Part shown: positions 49,932-60,092 of the stretch, piece by piece
Numbering within the stretch: the first letter of the stretch is position 1
How the letters are laid out: the number at the start of each line of letters is the position of its first letter
From: Acidisphaera sp. L21
Lineage (GTDB): Bacteria; Pseudomonadota; Alphaproteobacteria; Acetobacterales; Acetobacteraceae
Direction: 5' to 3'
NCBI RefSeq assembly: GCF_009765685.1
Contig: NZ_LMUY01000151.1
Span: 1-64,000, forward strand
Length of the DNA stretch: 64,000 nucleotides
Translations under genes and position numbers: made by a program
Notes under the pieces: model-generated
Told to the model about the DNA's origin: nothing
Databases searched by the model: none
Seen by the model: only the letters and a program-made list of their open reading frames with translations

Positions 49932-51854
49932 TCAGAGTGCTGGTAGCAGCGCGCCGAGGTCGCGGAGTTGGGGCTGTTCGTCGACCAGGTGCAAGTTTGG
50001 ATTGAGGAACGGGTCGCATTCAATCAAAGCGCCCCAATCACGCAGCAGCCATTCCAACTCAAGCACCGTTTGCTCCCGCCGCCCGTCCGAGCTGTCGGGC
50101 GGACGGGTGGCCATCTCATGATGCGTTAGCTGGGACCAGGGCGTCCAAATGACGCGGTAACCATGCGCGGTCAGCCGCAGGCATAGGTCGACGTCGTTGT
50201 ATGCGAGCGGAAAGGCTTCGTTGAGGCCGCGCACCTCCTGGAACAATTCGGTTCGCATTGCCAGGCATGCGCCGGTGACGCCCCATACTTGGCGCGTCAA
50301 GCCGGCCAAGCCGAAAGCACCGCTTTCATCACCCGGCAGAAACCGGAACATATGCCGGGGCACGCCGGAACGGTCGGTCGTGAGCCCGGCATGCTGTACC
50401 CGTCCGTCCGGATACAGCAGCTTGGCCCCGACCGCGCCGACGCCGGGTTGCAGCGCCTGGGACACGAGTTCGGTCAGCCAGTCCGGATGCACCATGGCGA
50501 TGTCATTGTTCAGAAATACCAATACCGAGCCGGTGGCGTGTTGCGCAGCCAGGTTGTTGGCCGCGGACCAGTTGAACGTGCCCGGCTGGGGCAACACCCG
50601 GACCCGCGGATCGCCGGCCAGCCGCTCCAGCAGGGCGAGTGTCTCGGGTTCGACGGAATCGTTGTCCACGATCAGGAGTTCGATATGCGGATAGTCGGTC
50701 CGGTTCAGGACGCCGTCTGCGGATTCCCGCAGCAACGAGGCGCGGTCCCGGGTTGGAATGATGAGGGAGACCAGCGGCGGTGGGTCTGGCAGGGCATACA
50801 CGATGCGGCTCCAGGCTGGCTCCCTCGGATGGGGCTGTACGCGTGCGGCGATATCGTCCCGGGCGAGTTGTGCGGTCGCGGCTTGGCGCATGGCCGGGTA
50901 AAGATCCTGCGGCACCATCGTGCGGTGGCAGAGCACGGCCGGGATGTGGTGAATGCGATCTTCTCGCGCCGCTGCGGCGACCTGATTGGTGAGATCATAG
51001 AGCCAAGCCGATCCGTGCACTGGGGCGGCGTTTTCCACCAGAGCGCGCCGGAAAAACGTGAACGGGCCCACGAGGTCGCGTCCTCGTTGTAGTTCTGGAT
51101 CCCAGCCGGGCTTGAAGAAGGGGTTCACGCGCCGGCCTGAGTCGTCCAGCCAATCCTCATCGGCAAACATCAGATCGAGCGGCGACAATTGCGCCGCCAC
51201 CTCCGCCGCCAGCCCCAGCGCGCCGGGGGCCAGACGGTCCCGCGCATCGAAAAAGCACAGCATGTCCGCGTCCAGCCGTCTCAGCGCCAATGCCACGGCC
51301 TCAGCAGGCTGGGCGCCGGGTGGGAGCGTGGCGTATTGGATTTGCCCGCCCTCGGACGAAGGTGGCGGGAGAGTTGCAGTCGGGTCCAGGACGAGGATGG
51401 AGCAGGCAGCCGGGCAATCAGCCAGCAGGGTTTGAGCCGCGAAGCTGCACCCGGGTGGCACCCACATGACCAACCCCAGGGTCGTTCGGTGATGGGTGGT
51501 TTCGACAGGCGAAATCGCTGCGCGGCAGGCGGCCTCGCTGGTTTCGATCCAAGCATCGTAGCGATCCTGGTCCGTCATGGGCCGAGGAGCCGCCGGCTCG
51601 CGCCGGGTTTCCGCCACTGTACGAAGCAAGGTTTTCAGGGCGTCGATCATGGTCCGGATCGGATGGGTCAACCGCCAGCTGTTGCTGTCTTGCAGCTGCT
51701 GGACATGCGACCGCAGCATCGCCATTTCAGATTGGGCGGCTGCTAGGGCGGCTTCCAAGGCTCTGACCCGCCGTTTGGCGGCATTTCCTTCGAAACTCGC
51801 GCGGTTTTCATCAATTAGCCTTCGGGCTTTGTCGGTGCCCGCCTTAATAAGCAT
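49932..51854 (-). CDS. Family 2 glycosyltransferase with N-terminal coiled coil
   Basis: A 640-residue protein: a coiled coil at about residues 28-75 (RVRALEAALAAAQSEMAMLR), a middle GT-like domain (ADMLCFFDARDRLAPGALGL; LMFADEDWLDDSGRR) and a C-terminal GT-A domain starting VSLIIPTRDRASLLRES, with FLNNDIAMVHPDWL (DxD-equivalent ND) and the acceptor-loop region NEAFPLAYNDVDLCLRLTAH. This tandem layout is found in rhamnosyl-/O-antigen-type transferases. It ends 20 bases from the stop of the lytic transglycosylase. Donor and acceptor unknown. Confidence 0.88.
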   Translation of the reverse strand: MLIKAGTDKARRLIDENRASFEGNAAKRRVRALEAALAAAQSEMAMLRSHVQQLQDSNSWRLTHPIRTMIDALKTLLRTVAETRREPAAPRPMTDQDRYDAWIETSEAACRAAISPVETTHHRTTLGLVMWVPPGCSFAAQTLLADCPAACSILVLDPTATLPPPSSEGGQIQYATLPPGAQPAEAVALALRRLDADMLCFFDARDRLAPGALGLAAEVAAQLSPLDLMFADEDWLDDSGRRVNPFFKPGWDPELQRGRDLVGPFTFFRRALVENAAPVHGSAWLYDLTNQVAAAAREDRIHHIPAVLCHRTMVPQDLYPAMRQAATAQLARDDIAARVQPHPREPAWSRIVYALPDPPPLVSLIIPTRDRASLLRESADGVLNRTDYPHIELLIVDNDSVEPETLALLERLAGDPRVRVLPQPGTFNWSAANNLAAQHATGSVLVFLNNDIAMVHPDWLTELVSQALQPGVGAVGAKLLYPDGRVQHAGLTTDRSGVPRHMFRFLPGDESGAFGLAGLTRQVWGVTGACLAMRTELFQEVRGLNEAFPLAYNDVDLCLRLTAHGYRVIWTPWSQLTHHEMATRPPDSSDGRREQTVLELEWLLRDWGALIECDPFLNPNLHLVDEQPQLRDLGALLPAL

Positions 51855-52294
51855 CTTGTTGCACGCCGACTCCGAGCCTTTGGCTCAAATTAATCTAGAA
51901 AGTTCCAACGTTTAATCCGCCTCACCTGGCGGCTGATATCGACCTTGGTCGAGCCGTGTCGATCGTTCGGTATTACGCAGAAGCCCCCCTTGGCGTTGCA
52001 CACTGATACAATGTCGGGGACGATCGTGGAGTTTATGTGGCAATTGCGCACGGTTGACGCCAAGCCGTCGATGCGGCTGGTGCGACGATATGCGTCCAGT
52101 CACGCGCGAATGTTTGCTTGGAGAAAGGGACGAGTACAGCCGCTTTTGAACAGCGTCGTAGTATAGGATATCAGCCTGGGAGTTTAGCCGGTGCCTCGCG
52201 ACTGCATTTGCTTGTGGCTCAACCACCGCGATGGGTTATTGAGAACAGGAAGCTCACGGAGGTGCGTAGTCGCTGGCGTTTGTACCGGTTGAAA
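51855..52294. other. Intergenic region upstream of the glycosyltransferase gene
   Basis: About 440 bases between the family 2 transferase start and the tRNA gene. Open frames on both strands are short, of poor composition and without homology I recognise. The 60 bases before 51854 are A/T-richer (CAAATTAATCTAGAAAG) and probably hold the promoter. Integrases can target tRNA genes, but I see no integrase fragment here. Confidence 0.4.
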
Positions 52295-52369
<75 letters not shown>

Positions 52370-52520
52370 AACGCGGCGGGTATACCGTTGTCCGCTGATG
52401 GCTGCAACGGCTTGGAAAACGGGCGGATCAGCCATGCGTGCCGCCCCCAGGGGACAACTCCGCGCGTACCGGGCGGAAGCCGCTGGCACCGCGGCGCTGG
52501 GTCGTTCAGGTTGCGGCCCG

Positions 52521-53846
52521 ATGACCGAGCGATCGACCCAGCCTGCGCCGACCGACCACGAACGGGAATGCCCGGATTGCGGACTGTTCCAGCGTATCCC
52601 GCGGCTGCCGCCGAATGGGGAGGCGAACTGCTTGCGATGCGATGCTACGCTGCGGCGCACCCGCGTGCGGTCATTCGACAAGACGCTGGCGCTCAGCCTT
52701 ACCTCGCTCGTGCTGTATTGGGTGGCAGTGACGGCGCCGTTCCTCTCAGTCGATATCGTGGGGCGGCAGCGGGAGACGACCATGCTGTCCCTTCCCGTCG
52801 CTTTCTGGGAGGAAGGAGCGTGGGAACTTGCGCTGATCGTTGGCGTCACCGCCATCATCATGCCGCTGGTGAAAATCGGCGTGATGGTCGCCGTGATGGT
52901 GGGGCTGCGCACCGCCAATCCGCCACGCAGCCTGCCGTTGATGTTCAAGTGGTATCGCCGGGTCGGGCCGTGGGCGATGGTGGAGGTGTTTCTGCTGGGC
53001 GTGTTCGTGGCGTTTACCCGCCTGGGCGCGATCGCGACCGTGGATGTGGGCATCGCGCTCTACGCCGTGGCGGCGCTGATGATGACCATGGTGGCCGCCG
53101 ACTACTACCTGGATGATGACGAGATCTGGCATGCCATGGAGGCACGCGGCCTGGTGCCACCGGCGGAAATTGGGCCCGGCACTCCGATCGGGTGCGACGT
53201 GTGTGGCCGGGTGCATTATGGGCAGGATGGCGACCGATGCACGCGCTGCGACAGCGTGGTGCGGAGCCGCAAGCCCAACAGCATCGTCAATACCTGGGCG
53301 CTGCTGGCGGCCTCCGCCCTGCTCTACATTCCGGCCAATGCCTTCCCGGTGATGACCATCACCCGGCTGGGCAAGGGCAACGAGTCGACGATCCTGGGCG
53401 GTGCGCAGGAATTGCTGGACGCAGGCATGTGGCCGCTGGCGCTGTTGGTGTTCGTGGCCAGCATCATGGTGCCGCTTCTGAAGCTCTTCAGCATGTCGGT
53501 GATGCTGATGACGGCGCAGCGCGGGTCGTCCTGGCGGCTACATGACAGGACGGTGGTCTTCCGGCTGGTCGATTTCATCGGGCGCTGGTCGATGATCGAC
53601 ATCTTCATGATGGCCACGCTGGTTGGCCTGGTGCGCGCTGGCGCCATCGCGAGCATCACGCCCGGGCTGGGCGCGATCTGCTTCGGCAGCGTCGTCGTCT
53701 TGACCATGTTCGCCGTTACGTGCTTCGACCCCCGCGTAATGTGGGACCGGGCCGAGGCACGCGACGCAGCGCGCAACGACCCGAACACGCTGCTGCCACG
53801 AGAGAACCGCCCGGCGCCCCTGCCGGCCGAGCCGAGAGCCGCATGA
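52521..53846 (+). CDS. pqiA: Paraquat-inducible protein A, membrane component of the Pqi lipid transport system
   Basis: A 441-residue protein built of two PqiA repeats, each with a zinc ribbon and four spans. Ribbon 1 has CPDCG and CLRC (about residues 18-42); ribbon 2 has CDVCG and CTRC. Spans include LSLTSLVLYWVAVTAPFLSV and AIIMPLVKIGVMVAVMVGL, with the repeat in the second half (ALLYIPANAFPVMTI, IMVPLLKLFSMSVMLM). PqiA anchors PqiB in the inner membrane. The ATG at 52521 begins the family sequence. The next gene overlaps by ATGA. Confidence 0.92.
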   Translation: MTERSTQPAPTDHERECPDCGLFQRIPRLPPNGEANCLRCDATLRRTRVRSFDKTLALSLTSLVLYWVAVTAPFLSVDIVGRQRETTMLSLPVAFWEEGAWELALIVGVTAIIMPLVKIGVMVAVMVGLRTANPPRSLPLMFKWYRRVGPWAMVEVFLLGVFVAFTRLGAIATVDVGIALYAVAALMMTMVAADYYLDDDEIWHAMEARGLVPPAEIGPGTPIGCDVCGRVHYGQDGDRCTRCDSVVRSRKPNSIVNTWALLAASALLYIPANAFPVMTITRLGKGNESTILGGAQELLDAGMWPLALLVFVASIMVPLLKLFSMSVMLMTAQRGSSWRLHDRTVVFRLVDFIGRWSMIDIFMMATLVGLVRAGAIASITPGLGAICFGSVVVLTMFAVTCFDPRVMWDRAEARDAARNDPNTLLPRENRPAPLPAEPRAA

Positions 53847-55585
53847 GCGACCAGACCCCGCCGAGCCAACCCGACCCGCCGCCTTCTTCCCAGCCAAACC
53901 CCCGCCCCTACACCCCGCCCGAGGCCCATGTCCGGCGGAAATCCGGGTTCTCGCTCGTCTGGATTTTGCCGATCGTGGCGGCGGTCATCGGCGGCTATTT
54001 GGCCTTCACCACCCTGTCCCGGCGCGGGCCGGAGATCGTCATCACCTTCCAAAGCGCGGAGGGCCTGACCGCCGGGCAGACGCGGGTGCGGCACAAGGCG
54101 GTCGACCTCGGCACCGTTACGGGCATACGATTGTCCTCGGATATGAGCCACGTCATCGTGCATGTGCGCATGACGCGAGAGGCCGATCCCTACCTCACCG
54201 ACAAGGCGCGGTTCTGGGTGGTGCGGCCGCGGCTGTCGGCCAGCAATATCTCCGGCTTGGAGACGCTGCTGTCGGGCGGATATATCGAGATGGACCCTGG
54301 CACCGATAAGGATGCCAAATCCCAGACCGAATATACCGGCCTGGAGAACCCGCCCGGCGTGCGATCGGACGAGCCTGGGACGACGTTCAAGCTGACCACG
54401 GCACGCATCGGCTCGTTGGGCAGCGGCTCGCCGGTGTTCTACCGCGACATTACGGTCGGCGAGGTGCTGGGCTACCAGTTGCCGGAGGGAAATGGCCCGA
54501 TCGACGTCAACGTGTTCGTGCGCGCGCCGTATGACAAATGGGTTCGCTCCGGCACGCGGTTCTGGAACGCCTCGGGGCTGAGCGTCGAACTGGGCGGCAG
54601 TGGCGTGCATGTGGAACTGGAATCGATCCAGGCGGTGCTGTCGGGCGGCGTGGCGTTCAGCACGCCGGAGGATAGCCGGGAGACGCCGAGTGCGGCCAGC
54701 GATGCCAGTTTCCGGCTGTATGATGACGAGCCGGCGGCGAACGCGGCCGGGTATAAGGAACGACTGCCGTTCGTACTGTATTTCCAGACGTCGACCGCCG
54801 GGCTGTCGGTCGGCTCGCCCGTGCAGATGTATGGCATCACCATCGGCAACGTCACCAACGTCCGGCTGGAGCTGGACCCGGTGAACGCCACCGCCCGGGT
54901 GCGCGTCGCGATCGAGGTGCAGCCGGAGCGGCTGAGCGCCATCGGCGGCAATCGGAGCGACAATGCCGGGCTGGTAGCGCAGCGCCTGGTGGATCATGGG
55001 ATGCGGGCGGGGCTGTCGACCATCAGCTACCTCACCGGGTCGATGGCGGTGTCGTTGGACTTCCCGCAGAGCCCACCCCCGGCGAAGGTGACGCGGGAGG
55101 GAGATGCCTATGTGCTGCCCACCCAAGGCGGCGGGCTGGGCGGCATCACCACGGCGCTCAGCGATATTGCCAACAAGATCGGGCAGATCCCGTTTGCCGC
55201 GATCGGGGCAAACGCCAATGGGGCGCTGGCGGCGATCAACGGCCTGGTGGGGAGTCCGGAGTTGAAGAACGCCGTGGCGGGACTTGCCGGCACATTACAG
55301 GACGTGCAGGGGCTGGTGCGGCGAACCGATGCCGGGCTGTCGCCGTTGATGCGTCGCCTGCCCGAGGTGAGCAGCGATCTGCAGTCGACGATCGCCCGCG
55401 CAAACCGGCTGGTCGGATCGGTGGACGCAGGGTATGGCGCGAACTCGCAGTTTTCGCGTGATCTGGAGCGATTGATGTCGCAGTTGAACGATGGTGTTCG
55501 ATCCATCCGGCTTTTGGCGGATTTCCTGGACCGGCATCCGGAGGCGTTGATCCGTGGCCGGACCAACACGGGGGCGGATCGGTGA
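53843..55585 (+). CDS. pqiB: Intermembrane transport protein PqiB (three MCE domains)
   Basis: A 580-residue protein with a short Pro-rich cytoplasmic tail, one membrane span (FSLVWILPIVAAVIGGYLAF), and three MCE domains (first FQSAEGLTAGQTRVRHKAVD; second TTARIGSLGSGSPVFYRDIT; third FQTSTAGLSVGSPVQMYGIT). The C-terminal long helix (LPEVSSDLQSTIARANRLVG) forms the needle of PqiB rings that bridges the periplasm. Coupled to pqiA (ATGA) and pqiC (GTGA). Confidence 0.93.
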   Translation: MSDQTPPSQPDPPPSSQPNPRPYTPPEAHVRRKSGFSLVWILPIVAAVIGGYLAFTTLSRRGPEIVITFQSAEGLTAGQTRVRHKAVDLGTVTGIRLSSDMSHVIVHVRMTREADPYLTDKARFWVVRPRLSASNISGLETLLSGGYIEMDPGTDKDAKSQTEYTGLENPPGVRSDEPGTTFKLTTARIGSLGSGSPVFYRDITVGEVLGYQLPEGNGPIDVNVFVRAPYDKWVRSGTRFWNASGLSVELGGSGVHVELESIQAVLSGGVAFSTPEDSRETPSAASDASFRLYDDEPAANAAGYKERLPFVLYFQTSTAGLSVGSPVQMYGITIGNVTNVRLELDPVNATARVRVAIEVQPERLSAIGGNRSDNAGLVAQRLVDHGMRAGLSTISYLTGSMAVSLDFPQSPPPAKVTREGDAYVLPTQGGGLGGITTALSDIANKIGQIPFAAIGANANGALAAINGLVGSPELKNAVAGLAGTLQDVQGLVRRTDAGLSPLMRRLPEVSSDLQSTIARANRLVGSVDAGYGANSQFSRDLERLMSQLNDGVRSIRLLADFLDRHPEALIRGRTNTGADR

Positions 55586-56190
55586 GACGTCGCTTTCTGC
55601 TGGTAGCCCCGGCGGTGCTGGCGCTGGCCCGATGCGCCTCGCCAGACCCGGCGATCTACACACTGCGCGCCGTGCCGGGCTCCGCCGCTAGCGGTGGCCC
55701 GATGGCGATCAAGGTCGCCCGGCCCGGGCTAGCGGGTTATTTAGATCGGCCGGAGATCGTTCGCGACAATTCCGTCTCCCGCTTGACGCTGAATAGTGGG
55801 GAGCGTTGGGGCGAGCCGCTGGGGGATATGGTGGGGCGCGTGCTGGCGCTGGATCTGGCGCAGCGGCTGCCCGGCAGCAGCGTGTTTACCGAGGCGGGGA
55901 CCATCTCCGTCGATCCGTCCGCCACGGTCGAGTTGGATATCCAGCGGTTCGACCTGGACACTGGCGGCTCGGTGATCCTGCTGGCGCAGGTGGCGGTGCA
56001 GCAGGGGCGCGCGCATGACCCTGCAGCCACGCACTCGCTACGCCTGACGGTGCAACCCGCCAGCACTGGCACGCCGGATGTGGTCGCGGCGATGAGCGGC
56101 GCGTTGGGGCAGTTGGCCGATTCCGTGGCCGATCTATTGCGCGCGCTGAGCCCGCGTGCGTTGACGCCGCCGACCGCCCGGCGGCGATAG
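55582..56190 (+). CDS. pqiC: PqiC/ABC-type transport auxiliary lipoprotein (DUF330)
   Basis: A 202-residue outer-membrane lipoprotein candidate. Signal RRRFLLVAPAVLALARC has an unusual lipobox (LARC, with Arg before Cys), so lipidation is not certain. The mature region matches PqiC: YTLRAVPGSAASGGPMAIKV, ARPGLAGYLDRPEIVR, ERWGEPLGDMVGRVLALDLA and VELDIQRFDLDTGGSVILLA. It completes the pqiABC operon through a GTGA overlap. PqiC is thought to receive lipid from PqiB. Confidence 0.88.
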   Translation: MRRRFLLVAPAVLALARCASPDPAIYTLRAVPGSAASGGPMAIKVARPGLAGYLDRPEIVRDNSVSRLTLNSGERWGEPLGDMVGRVLALDLAQRLPGSSVFTEAGTISVDPSATVELDIQRFDLDTGGSVILLAQVAVQQGRAHDPAATHSLRLTVQPASTGTPDVVAAMSGALGQLADSVADLLRALSPRALTPPTARRR

Positions 56191-56193
56191 GCG

Positions 56194-57273
56194 TCAGTCG
56201 CTGTTGGGATAGGACGCCATCAGCGCCTGCTGCCGGCGCCAGGCGCGGAACATGCCCCAAAGGCCGGTGGGGCGAGCGCCGGCGGCGCGGTTGGCACGGC
56301 CAATTTCCCACGCGGCGCGGTAGTGCATGAACTGCGACACGTAGGCGTCGCGCAGGGTGCAGCGGGCGTCCCAGATATGGGTCGCTTCCGACCCGGCGCC
56401 GTTCACCTCGATCACGGTGAAGCCTTGGCCCAGGCGCAACGCGGCCTCCGACCCGTAGCGCACATCGATGCGGCCGAAATAGAAGCCGGGAATGGCGCGG
56501 GCGATGGCATCGACCTGCCGGGTCAGCGCGGGGGTGATGCGATCGGCGCCATCCAGGAAGACCGAGCCCTTGCAGTGATTGCCGGTGAAGACCAGCGGCA
56601 CGATTTCGCCGGCGGCCGGGATTTCCGCCAGCCGGCTGGTGAGACGGGGCAAATAGAGTTGCGGCACCTGGCCGGCGCGCGGGTCATTGCGAATCAACGT
56701 TTCCAACGAATTGCGGCCATCGCCCGTGACACTCGGCTGGCGCTTCAGCGTGACGGAGGTGATACGGCCGGTCTCTTCGTGCGGGTGGCGGATGTAGAAC
56801 AACCCGGCCTCGTTCGGCTCCGGCACGAAGCGTTGCAGCAATAGGGCGACGCCGCGCGGGAAGGAGGCTGCGGCCTGTTGCAACGCCGCCGGGTCGGCGG
56901 CCAGGCGCACGCCGGCGCCGTTGCAGCCGATGTCGGGCTTCAACACCACGGGCCAGCCGAAGCCGGCTCGTTCGGCCAGCGCCGCGACGTCGTCGATCCC
57001 GGCGCGGAGGGTGACGTAGGGGGCGATCCAGCCCTGTGCATCCGGCTCGGCCATGTCCAGGATGGCGGATTTGCTTTCGCCGCACAGGCCGCCGGTTTCG
57101 ATCGTGGGATTGGCGGCGGTGGGCAGGCTCATGTCGCCGTAGCGCAGGCCCAGCCAGATCCATTGTGCGACGACGGGTGCGTAGAACAGCCAGCTTGGCC
57201 AGAATTCGAAGGGGGAGACGATGCGCTCGCGCGCCTGGGCGGTGCGACCGACGGAAAGGGTGGTGTCGATCAT
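56194..57273 (-). CDS. ATP-grasp-domain protein, D-alanine-D-alanine ligase-like
   Basis: A 359-residue protein. The middle and C-terminal parts have the ATP-grasp pattern: WPVVLKPDIGCNGAGVRLAA, ALLLQRFVPEPNEAGLFYIR, FYFGRIDVRYGSEAALRLGQ and FTVIEVNGAGSEATHIWDAR (Mg2+ ligands E and N). The N-terminus is unusual: a membrane-like stretch LFYAPVVAQWIWLGLRYGDM. The ATG at 57273 overlaps the DedA stop (ATGA), so the two form an operon. Substrate is unknown; the pairing with a membrane protein suggests envelope or peptide synthesis. Confidence 0.8.
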   Translation of the reverse strand: MIDTTLSVGRTAQARERIVSPFEFWPSWLFYAPVVAQWIWLGLRYGDMSLPTAANPTIETGGLCGESKSAILDMAEPDAQGWIAPYVTLRAGIDDVAALAERAGFGWPVVLKPDIGCNGAGVRLAADPAALQQAAASFPRGVALLLQRFVPEPNEAGLFYIRHPHEETGRITSVTLKRQPSVTGDGRNSLETLIRNDPRAGQVPQLYLPRLTSRLAEIPAAGEIVPLVFTGNHCKGSVFLDGADRITPALTRQVDAIARAIPGFYFGRIDVRYGSEAALRLGQGFTVIEVNGAGSEATHIWDARCTLRDAYVSQFMHYRAAWEIGRANRAAGARPTGLWGMFRAWRRQQALMASYPNSD

Positions 57274-57827
57274 ACCGAAGGCTCCGATGATTGCAGTCGG
57301 GCAGCGATCCGGCCTGCCAGCACCACCGTCAACGCGAAGCCTGCCATGCCCGCCCAACGCCAGGCACCTAAATACGCGGTCATGTATTGGCCGAGCTGCA
57401 GCGACACGCCGAACAGCAGCGTGGTCCAAATCAGCGTGGCGCCGACAGCGGCGAGGGCGAAGCGGCGGATGTCCACATGGAAATACCCGCACGCGGTGTA
57501 TGTTGGCAGCCGGGCGCCAGGCAGGAACCGGCTGACGAAGACGACGGAGACGACGTGGCCGCGCAGCCAGTCACCGCTACGGGTAAACCGGTCGGGTGGG
57601 GCCCAGCGCCGGGCCCAGGGCGTGGCGGCGGCCAGCCGGCCGAGGCCGTATAGCCCAAGATCCCCGAGCACGATGCCGAGATAGAGCGAGATCAGCGCCA
57701 CCGTGGGGGACACCTGGCCGACCTGCACGTCCATGGCAGCCAGGATGGTGGCCGCGTCCTCCAGCACGAAGGTGCCGAGCAGGATCAGGATTCCCTGTAG
57801 CAGCGGACCATGCCCGTTGAGGCTCAA
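57270..57827 (-). CDS. DedA-family (SNARE-associated, VTT domain) membrane protein
   Basis: A 185-residue protein: [20 protein letters not shown], then [20 protein letters not shown], the conserved loop [20 protein letters not shown] and [20 protein letters not shown]. The F-x-R-x-x-P-G-x-R motif ([12 protein letters not shown]) identifies DedA/VTT proteins, which are lipid scramblases or flippases. It is shorter than many family members. The gene shares an ATGA with the ATP-grasp gene. It is divergent from the acyl-CoA dehydrogenase operon. Confidence 0.85.
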   Translation of the reverse strand: MSLNGHGPLLQGILILLGTFVLEDAATILAAMDVQVGQVSPTVALISLYLGIVLGDLGLYGLGRLAAATPWARRWAPPDRFTRSGDWLRGHVVSVVFVSRFLPGARLPTYTACGYFHVDIRRFALAAVGATLIWTTLLFGVSLQLGQYMTAYLGAWRWAGMAGFALTVVLAGRIAARLQSSEPSV

Positions 57828-58070
57828 CCAGTCGGGCAGGCTGTGAAGCAGGATCGGCTCCTACGGCAAGGCGCAGTGTGCGGCGGTTGGCACAACGCGA
57901 TGTGCGTGATGTGGGTTCGCCGTCAAAGGTTTGGCAGGGCGGGCTGTCGCGCGAAACCGATTGGTTGGTGTCGAAACGTAACCGCCGGTGATTGGCCCGG
58001 TCGCTTGCCAGCCCGGGTGGATCGTGGCGGTATCACCCCAACGACGAAGTGTAGAAAAGAGGGAGCTTCC

Positions 58071-59306
58071 ATGGATTTCGAATTCTCGGAAAAGGTGCAG
58101 GGCCTGCGCACCCGCGTGAAGGCGTTCATGGACGCGCACGTGCATCCGAACGAAGCCACCTACATCGAGCAGATGGCCAACGCGACCGATCGCTGGCAGC
58201 CGGTGCCGATCGTGGAAAAGCTGAAGAAGACGGCGAAGGCGGAGGGGCTGTGGAACCTGTTTCTGGCCCACAGCAAGAAGGGCTTCGGGCTTAGCAACCT
58301 GGAATACGCCCCGCTGTCGGAGATCATGGGCCGCACGCAATGGGCGAGCGAGGTGTTCAACTGCTCCGCCCCCGATACTGGCAACATGGAGACGCTGGAG
58401 CTGTATGGGACGGAGGAGCAGAAGAAGCAGTGGATGCTGCCGCTGCTGGAGGGCGAAATCCGCTCGGCGTTTTGTATGACCGAGCCGTCGGTGGCGTCGT
58501 CGGACGCGACGAACATCGAGACGTCGATCGTGCGCGATGGCGACGAATACGTGATCAATGGGCGGAAATGGTGGTCGTCTGGCGCCGGGGATCCGCGCTG
58601 CGCCGTGTTCATCGTGATGGGCAAGTCGGACCCGACGAATATGGACAAGTATCGCCAGCAATCGATGATCCTGGTGCCGCGTGGCACGCCGGGCATGACC
58701 ATCCATCGCATGCTGCCGGTGTTCGGGTATGACGACGCGCCGCATGGGCATGCCGAGATCAGCTTCGAGAACGTGCGGGTGCCGGCGACCAATATCCTGC
58801 TGGGCGAGGGCCGCGGGTTCGAAATCGCGCAGGGGCGGCTTGGGCCGGGACGCATCCATCACTGCATGCGCACCATCGGGCTGATGGAGCGGGCGTTGGA
58901 GATGATGTGCACGCGTTCGCTGGCGCGGAGCCCGTTCGGCAAGCCGTTGGCGGACCAGGGCGTGACGATCGAGCGGATCGCGAACAGCCGCATCATGATC
59001 GACCAGGGGCGCCTGCTGGTGCTGCACGCCGCGTGGAAGATGGACACGGTGGGCAACAAGGCGGCCAAGCGGGAAATTGCGGAGATCAAGGTCTCCATTC
59101 CCAACATGGCGTGCCAGATCATGGATTGGGCGATCCAGATGCATGGCGGCGGCGGCGTGACCAGCGATTTCGGACTGGCGCGGATGTACGCGACCGCGCG
59201 CACCATGCGCATCGTGGACGGGCCGGACGAGGTGCATCGTCACCAATTGGGGCGGCTGGAGTTGGCGAAGTACAAGCCGGCCCGGCCCAATGTGGCGGCG
59301 GAGTAA
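58071..59306 (+). CDS. Acyl-CoA dehydrogenase, ACAD10/11-like
   Basis: A 411-residue flavoprotein. [20 protein letters not shown] at the N-terminus; [20 protein letters not shown] (flavin and substrate loop); [40 protein letters not shown]; and the end [20 protein letters not shown] followed by [17 protein letters not shown]. The DGPDEVH ending and length are typical of the ACAD10/11 group. ATG at 58071 after GGGAGCTTCC. It heads an operon with an SDR and an aminoglycoside-phosphotransferase-like kinase. Confidence 0.9.
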   Translation: MDFEFSEKVQGLRTRVKAFMDAHVHPNEATYIEQMANATDRWQPVPIVEKLKKTAKAEGLWNLFLAHSKKGFGLSNLEYAPLSEIMGRTQWASEVFNCSAPDTGNMETLELYGTEEQKKQWMLPLLEGEIRSAFCMTEPSVASSDATNIETSIVRDGDEYVINGRKWWSSGAGDPRCAVFIVMGKSDPTNMDKYRQQSMILVPRGTPGMTIHRMLPVFGYDDAPHGHAEISFENVRVPATNILLGEGRGFEIAQGRLGPGRIHHCMRTIGLMERALEMMCTRSLARSPFGKPLADQGVTIERIANSRIMIDQGRLLVLHAAWKMDTVGNKAAKREIAEIKVSIPNMACQIMDWAIQMHGGGGVTSDFGLARMYATARTMRIVDGPDEVHRHQLGRLELAKYKPARPNVAAE

Positions 59307-59312
59307 GTGGCG

Positions 59313-60092
59313 ATGAGCAACCTGTTCGATCTGACCGGCAAGGTCGCGCTGATTACCGGCAGTTCCAAAGGGATCGGCCGCGCCATTGCCGAGCGGATGG
59401 CGGAGCATGGGGCCAAGGTCGTCATCTCCAGCCGGAAGGCGCCGGCGTGCGAGGAGGTGGCGGCGGGCATCCGGGCCAAAGGGGGTGAGGCGATCGTCCT
59501 GCCGGCCAATATCGCGCACAAGGACCAGCTTCAGGGTCTGGTCAACGACACCATTGCGAAGTGGGGCGGGATCGACATCCTGGTCTGCAATGCGGCGGTG
59601 AACCCGTATTTCGGCCCGGCGATCGACTGCCCGGACGAGGCGTTCGACCGCATCATGGGGTCGAACGTGCGGTCCAATTTCTGGTTGTGCAACATGGTGT
59701 TGCCGCAGATGGCAGAGCGTGGGGGCGGGGCGGTCGTCGTCATTTCCTCGATCGCGGGCATTCGCGGCACGCCGACGCTGGGCGCGTACGGGATATCCAA
59801 GGCGGCGGACACGGCGATCGTGCGCAACATCGCGGTGGAGTGGGGACGGAAGAACATCCGAGCCAACTGCATCGCGCCGGGTCTGGTGAAGACCGATTTT
59901 GCACGGGCGCTGTGGGAGGATCCGCCGACGCTGGCCAAGCGGGTGAAGGACAGCCCCCTGCCCCGCATCGGCGAGCCGGACGAGATCGCCGGCGCCGCGA
60001 TCTTCCTGGCGAGCCCGGCGGGCAGTTTCACCACCGGGCAGGTCTTCGTCATCGACGGGGGCGTTACGATCGGGGGCGCGGCGCTGGAATGA
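59313..60092 (+). CDS. Short-chain dehydrogenase/reductase of the ACAD operon
   Basis: A 259-residue SDR: TGSSKGIGRAIAERM (residues about 13-27), VCNAAVNPYFGPAID, catalytic Ser in VISSIAGIRGTPTL, Tyr-Lys in GAYGISKAA and IRANCIAPGLVKTDFARALW. The C-terminus TTGQVFVIDGGVTIGGA is standard. ATG at 59313 is preferred to the GTG at 59307 (GGAG upstream). It is six bases after the ACAD stop and coupled to the kinase by ATGA. It probably oxidises or reduces a hydroxyacyl- or keto-intermediate of the same pathway. Confidence 0.9.
   Translation: MSNLFDLTGKVALITGSSKGIGRAIAERMAEHGAKVVISSRKAPACEEVAAGIRAKGGEAIVLPANIAHKDQLQGLVNDTIAKWGGIDILVCNAAVNPYFGPAIDCPDEAFDRIMGSNVRSNFWLCNMVLPQMAERGGGAVVVISSIAGIRGTPTLGAYGISKAADTAIVRNIAVEWGRKNIRANCIAPGLVKTDFARALWEDPPTLAKRVKDSPLPRIGEPDEIAGAAIFLASPAGSFTTGQVFVIDGGVTIGGAALE

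Noticed and set aside
51912-52226. A possible integrase or mobile-element remnant beside tRNA-Thr
   Set aside because: None of the frames resembles an integrase; no direct repeat of the tRNA 3' end was found in the window by eye.
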